Below are positions 61,117 to 64,000 of a stretch of 64,000 bases of DNA, piece after piece. A program made the position numbers and the translations under genes. Below the pieces are notes generated by a model. That model had not been told where the DNA came from. It ran no database searches and saw only the letters and a program-made list of their open reading frames with translations. This stretch comes from JAYFQE01 sp034927345 (GTDB lineage Bacteria; Bacillota; Clostridia; Saccharofermentanales; UBA5734): assembly GCA_034927345.1 (NCBI GenBank), contig JAYFQE010000018.1, positions 1 through 64,000 of the forward strand. The letters run 5' to 3'. Numbering within the stretch: the stretch's first letter is position 1; every line of letters begins with the position of its first letter.

Positions 61117-62442
61117 ATGCTGACTATAAACGGCGAATTACACCAAGAGTGTATTGAAGCGGAAGAATTAATCCATTATATCGGGCAGGCTGTAGATATT
61201 CACGGTATCGTTTATAAAATCCGCGAAATGTCGGACTTCGCCTTTGTCATCCTGCAAACGAAAAGCACGCTTTTACAGTGTCTGTATTCGGAGACGTTTT
61301 CAGAATTTCCATTGTCTGAATTGAAAGATAATATGAGCGTTGTTATCAAGGGCGAGGTTGTCGCCGAGCAACGCAGCCGAACGGGACTTGAGGTGCGAAT
61401 GATCCATTATCGGGCCTTGTCTCATGCCGCGGCAGAAACGCCTGTTGTCATCAATGGCAAGGAAGTTGCAGCTTCCATGGAAACATTGCTCGACTACCGT
61501 CCTATTACTTTGCGAAACGCCAAAGAGAGAGCCATATTCAAAATACAAGATGGGATTTGCGCGGGTTTCAGGGATTTTCTGCGAGCGAATAAATTCACGG
61601 AAATTCATTCGCCGAAAATAGTCTTCAGCGGAGCGGAGGGCGGAGCGAATATCTTTAAACTGGATTACTTTGGCAAAGAAGCCTATCTCACGCAGAGCCC
61701 GCAGTTTTACAAGCAGATCATGGTCGGCGTTTTTGAGCGTGTCTATGAGATCGCGCCGGTTTTTCGCGCCGAAAAGCATGATACTTCGCGGCATATCAAC
61801 GAATACACCAGCGTCGACCTGGAAATGGGATTTATCGATAATTTTTATGATATCATGCGGCTTGAAACAAAAATGCTGGCGCATGTCATTGATTCATTAA
61901 AAGCAAACAATGCCGGCGAACTTGCATTGCTTAAAGCGCATTTACCTACCGTAACAGAAATTCCCGCGCTGAAATTTATGGAGGCCAAGCAGCTGATATC
62001 AAAAACCTGCCGGCGGGAAATTACCGATTATGAAGACTTTGAGCCGGCGGAAGAAAAACTGCTTTGTGAGATCATGAAAAAGGAAACAGGCTGCGATTTT
62101 GTTTTTGTTACGCATTACAAATCTTCAAAACGGCCGTTTTATGCCATGGACAGTCAGGAAGACGCGGAATTTACAGAGAGCTTTGACCTCCTTTTCCGCG
62201 GTATGGAGATTACTACCGGCGGGCAGCGCATTCATGATTATCAGGAACAAGTCGCAAAAATGCTGGCCAGAGGGATGAATCCGGAGCTTTTTACCAGTTA
62301 TCTGATGGCGCATAAATACGGATTGCCGCCTCACGGAGGGCTGGGCCTGGGTCTCGAAAGGTTTACAGCCAGACTGCTTGATCTTTCCAATGTTCGGTAT
62401 GCGACATTATTTCCAAGAGATATTCACAGATTGGAGCCATAA
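61117..62442 (+). CDS. aspS: Aspartyl-tRNA synthetase, archaeal/non-discriminating type
   Basis: The 441-residue class II synthetase has an OB-fold anticodon domain (~1-110: GQAVDIHGIVYKIREMSDFAFVILQ) and a catalytic core with motif 1 (FLRANKFTEIHSPKIV), GAEGGANIFKLDYFGKEAYLTQSPQFYKQ, motif 2 (FRAEKHDTSRHINEYTSVDLEM) and motif 3 (GLGLGLERFTARLL). The length (about 440) and the missing large insertion of bacterial AspRS place it with the archaeal-type AspS group, which often charges tRNA-Asp and tRNA-Asn. YAMDSQED in motif-3 surroundings supports Asp use. GGAGGT precedes ATG 61117. Upstream is the putative attenuator; downstream the folD-like gene. Confidence 0.92.
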   Translation: MLTINGELHQECIEAEELIHYIGQAVDIHGIVYKIREMSDFAFVILQTKSTLLQCLYSETFSEFPLSELKDNMSVVIKGEVVAEQRSRTGLEVRMIHYRALSHAAAETPVVINGKEVAASMETLLDYRPITLRNAKERAIFKIQDGICAGFRDFLRANKFTEIHSPKIVFSGAEGGANIFKLDYFGKEAYLTQSPQFYKQIMVGVFERVYEIAPVFRAEKHDTSRHINEYTSVDLEMGFIDNFYDIMRLETKMLAHVIDSLKANNAGELALLKAHLPTVTEIPALKFMEAKQLISKTCRREITDYEDFEPAEEKLLCEIMKKETGCDFVFVTHYKSSKRPFYAMDSQEDAEFTESFDLLFRGMEITTGGQRIHDYQEQVAKMLARGMNPELFTSYLMAHKYGLPPHGGLGLGLERFTARLLDLSNVRYATLFPRDIHRLEP

Positions 62443-62529
62443 TGAGTATGATAAATAAGAAAAACAATAAGGGCTCACGATGGAAAAGTAAAAGGATGAA
62501 ACAAAACGAAAGCATGAGGGATGACAGCT

Positions 62530-63390
62530 ATGGAAGCTATAATTCTGGACGGAAAAAAACTTGCGCAGGAAATTGAAGGCGACTTGAAAATCCGCGTGGG
62601 GAAGATTATCGAGAAAACGGGGATAACGCCTTGTTTGGCAACGATTTTGGTTGGCAATGACCCTTCGTCGGAAATTTATGTCAATATGAAGGGAAATGCC
62701 TGCAAACGGGTCGGCCTGGAATCCAAAAAAATACGATTGCCGGAAGAAACGACGACAGAAGAATTATTAAACGTTATAAACGAATTGAACATAGATGAGC
62801 AGGTCTTTGGCATATTGCTGCAGCATCCCGTTCCGCAAAACATCAACGAACGCCTGTGCTTTGACAAAATAGACATACAAAAGGATGTCGATGGCGTAAC
62901 GGCCTTGGGATTCGGCAAAATGTCATTAAATGAAACCGCTTTTATGAGCGCTACTCCCGGCGGAATCATGAAACTGTTGGAGGCTTATCATATTAATCTG
63001 GAAGGGAAAAATGCAATCGTCGTCGGACGCAGCGCTATTCTGGGGAAACCAATGGCTATGATGCTGTTAAACGCCAATGCCACGGTAACCATTTGCCACT
63101 CTAAGACAAAAGACTTGCAGGCGCTTGTCAGTCAGGCCGATGTTGTTGTCGGAGCCGTCGGAAAACCGGAATTCATAAAAGCAGAATGGATTAAGGACGG
63201 CGCCGTTGTGGTCGACGCCGGATATCATAAAGGTGGAATAGGCGATATCGAGATCGAGCAAGTCAAAGCAAGGTGCCTGGCCTATACGCCGGTTCCCGGT
63301 GGCGTTGGACCGATGACCATTGCTACGTTGATCGCTCAGACTGTAGAATCGGCAGAGAAGAAATTGTTGATGAAAGAGATCACACAATAG
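62530..63390 (+). CDS. folD: Bifunctional methylenetetrahydrofolate dehydrogenase/cyclohydrolase FolD
   Basis: The protein (286 residues) is the usual FolD length. Visible motifs are YVNMKGNACKRVG with the catalytic Lys, LLQHPVPQ (normally Q-L-P-L-P), DVDGVTALGFGKM, ATPGGIMKLLEAY, the NADP-binding AIVVGRSAILGKPMAMML and TPVPGGVGPMTIATL. It interconverts methylene-, methenyl- and formyl-tetrahydrofolate in one-carbon metabolism. GAGGG (62516-62520) suits ATG 62530 rather than ATG 62521. It may share the transcript of the AspRS gene, 87 bases upstream. Confidence 0.95.
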   Translation: MEAIILDGKKLAQEIEGDLKIRVGKIIEKTGITPCLATILVGNDPSSEIYVNMKGNACKRVGLESKKIRLPEETTTEELLNVINELNIDEQVFGILLQHPVPQNINERLCFDKIDIQKDVDGVTALGFGKMSLNETAFMSATPGGIMKLLEAYHINLEGKNAIVVGRSAILGKPMAMMLLNANATVTICHSKTKDLQALVSQADVVVGAVGKPEFIKAEWIKDGAVVVDAGYHKGGIGDIEIEQVKARCLAYTPVPGGVGPMTIATLIAQTVESAEKKLLMKEITQ

Positions 63391-63414
63391 ATTCTATTGT
63401 TGAGTTATACTACC

Positions 63415-63436
63415 AATAGTTCATTGCTATTTTTTT
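63415..63436 (+). terminator. Weak rho-independent terminator after folD
   Basis: AATAG (63415-63419) pairs with CTATT (63427-63431) across a 7-base loop, and the T run continues to 63436. A second, overlapping stem, CTATTG/CAATAG (63394-63399/63414-63419), exists. The stems are short, so this is a modest call. Confidence 0.4.
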
Positions 63437-63438
63437 AA

Positions 63439-63447
63439 TGGTATAAT
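63439..63447 (+). promoter_or_regulatory. Extended -10 promoter before the kinase gene
   Basis: TGGTATAAT (TG at 63439-63440, TATAAT at 63442-63447) is an extended -10 element, which can work without a good -35. It lies 63 bases upstream of the ATG at 63510. Confidence 0.55.
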
Positions 63448-63509
63448 TTGTGAAAAGCATATTCCCTTAATAGTGTCGGTATGACCTTGTCGAGAATAAT
63501 GGAGACTAA

Positions 63510-64000
63510 ATGAAAAAGCTGATCATGATCAATGGCACGATGGGCGTTGGCAAAAGCGCGGTATGCAGGCAGCTGCTCAAGATCTTAACGCCCGGAGTCT
63601 GGCTGGACGGCGACTGGTGCTGGAACATGAATCCGTTTGTCGTTACAGATGAGAATAAAGCGATGGTCATAAGCAACATCAGCTATCTGCTCCAATCATT
63701 TTTAAGGAATACCGGTTATGAGTATGTCATTTTTTGCTGGGTGATCCATCAAGAAACGATTTTTGATCAGATCCTGGCAAACCTGCAGGATGATGATTAT
63801 GAACTATATAAAATATCGTTGATCTGTTCCGAGAAAGCGCTGGCAATCAGGCTGCAAAAGGATGTGGAAGCAGGTATCCGCAATCAGGATATCATCAACA
63901 GAAGCATATCCCGGCTTGCTTTATACCGTGGTATGGATACGCAGAAAATCGATGTCAGCGACATGACGGCGGAGCAGGCAGCGCAGGAAATCAAGCAACT
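63510..64000 (+). CDS. P-loop NTPase/kinase, cut by the window end
   Basis: The frame runs from ATG 63510 to the window edge with no stop. LIMINGTMGVGKSAVCRQLLKIL is Walker A; VWLDGDWCWNMNPF and YVIFCWVIHQETIFDQIL follow, with EKALAIRLQKDVEAGIRNQDIINRSISRL as the arginine-rich lid. It resembles small kinase-like proteins of the AAA/shikimate-kinase type, with unknown substrate. GGAG lies 5 bases before the ATG. Its length is incomplete. Confidence 0.88.
   Translation, partial: MKKLIMINGTMGVGKSAVCRQLLKILTPGVWLDGDWCWNMNPFVVTDENKAMVISNISYLLQSFLRNTGYEYVIFCWVIHQETIFDQILANLQDDDYELYKISLICSEKALAIRLQKDVEAGIRNQDIINRSISRLALYRGMDTQKIDVSDMTAEQAAQEIKQ

Noticed and set aside
1..64000. Mobile element or genomic island
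   Set aside because: I found no transposase, integrase, phage gene, tRNA gene or flanking direct repeats; the decayed genes point to deletions rather than insertion.

Overview
The window looks like chromosomal DNA of an anaerobic Bacillota, most likely a clostridium. I infer this from strong AGGAGG-type ribosome binding sites, moderate G+C, a PadR/DUF1048 unit, GyrI-domain regulators, cysteine-rich iron-sulfur proteins, a soluble poly-HAMP chemoreceptor, a hydrogenase-like chemoreceptor and an archaeal-type AspRS. I could not fix the order or genus. I see no transposase, integrase, phage gene, CRISPR array, rRNA or tRNA. Most genes are small accessory enzymes and regulators in short units, with several decayed genes between them.

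Region by region. 1-3185: the end of a CheW-type coupling protein carrying an octapeptide repeat, then a cytoplasmic chemoreceptor with repeated HAMP-like units. 3186-7000: a class C beta-lactamase-fold protein, a PadR regulator with two DUF1048 proteins, and an unknown alpha-helical protein. 7042-9934: a MarR regulator and a DHA2-type MFS exporter behind a promoter flanked by two near-identical operators, closed by a strong terminator. 9960-16354: a PstS-like lipoprotein on the minus strand, a Nudix relic, a TIM-barrel isomerase, a small-molecule kinase, a GyrI-domain protein and a four-domain fusion (methyltransferase, HD, CHAP, flavodoxin). 16447-21879: a HEAT-like protein, a secreted Ig-repeat protein and a large LuxR-type ATPase regulator. 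22460-30010: an MBL-fold protein, a CrtC/AttH lipocalin-like protein, an acetyltransferase-methyltransferase fusion, an ABC exporter, an AraC-GyrI regulator and another GyrI-like protein.

30024-46463: an H-cluster protein fused to a chemoreceptor signalling domain, a second HEAT-like protein, an ACT-domain protein, a tandem alpha/beta hydrolase with PIG-L deacetylase and nucleotidyltransferase neighbours, an Imm5-like protein, a kinase-GNAT fusion, a radical SAM protein, a pyrophosphatase-like protein, an SGNH hydrolase, an XRE regulator, a TfoX-N protein and several unknown proteins. 45759-49111: an iron-sulfur protein divergent from a Crp/Fnr regulator, a hemerythrin, then a TetR regulator and a cysteine-rich protein that share an operator sequence. 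49205-60186: a lipoprotein coupled to a glycosyltransferase, an MBL hydrolase, a GNAT, a GH20-type and a GH2-type glycosidase, and an Old Yellow Enzyme family reductase coupled to an MnmM-like methyltransferase. 60334-64000: DUF3795, an archaeal-type AspRS, FolD and a truncated P-loop kinase.

The best candidate for an undescribed system is the leader of the AspRS gene (60764-61018). It has a near-consensus promoter, a 13-codon leader peptide MLLFIDLNRDDDL with its own ribosome binding site, and then competing RNA pairings that end in an intrinsic terminator. This resembles translation-linked attenuation of a tRNA synthetase in a lineage where T-boxes are the usual solution. Other highlights are the four-domain fusion, the H-cluster chemoreceptor, the octapeptide-repeat CheW and the palindromic operators of three regulator genes.
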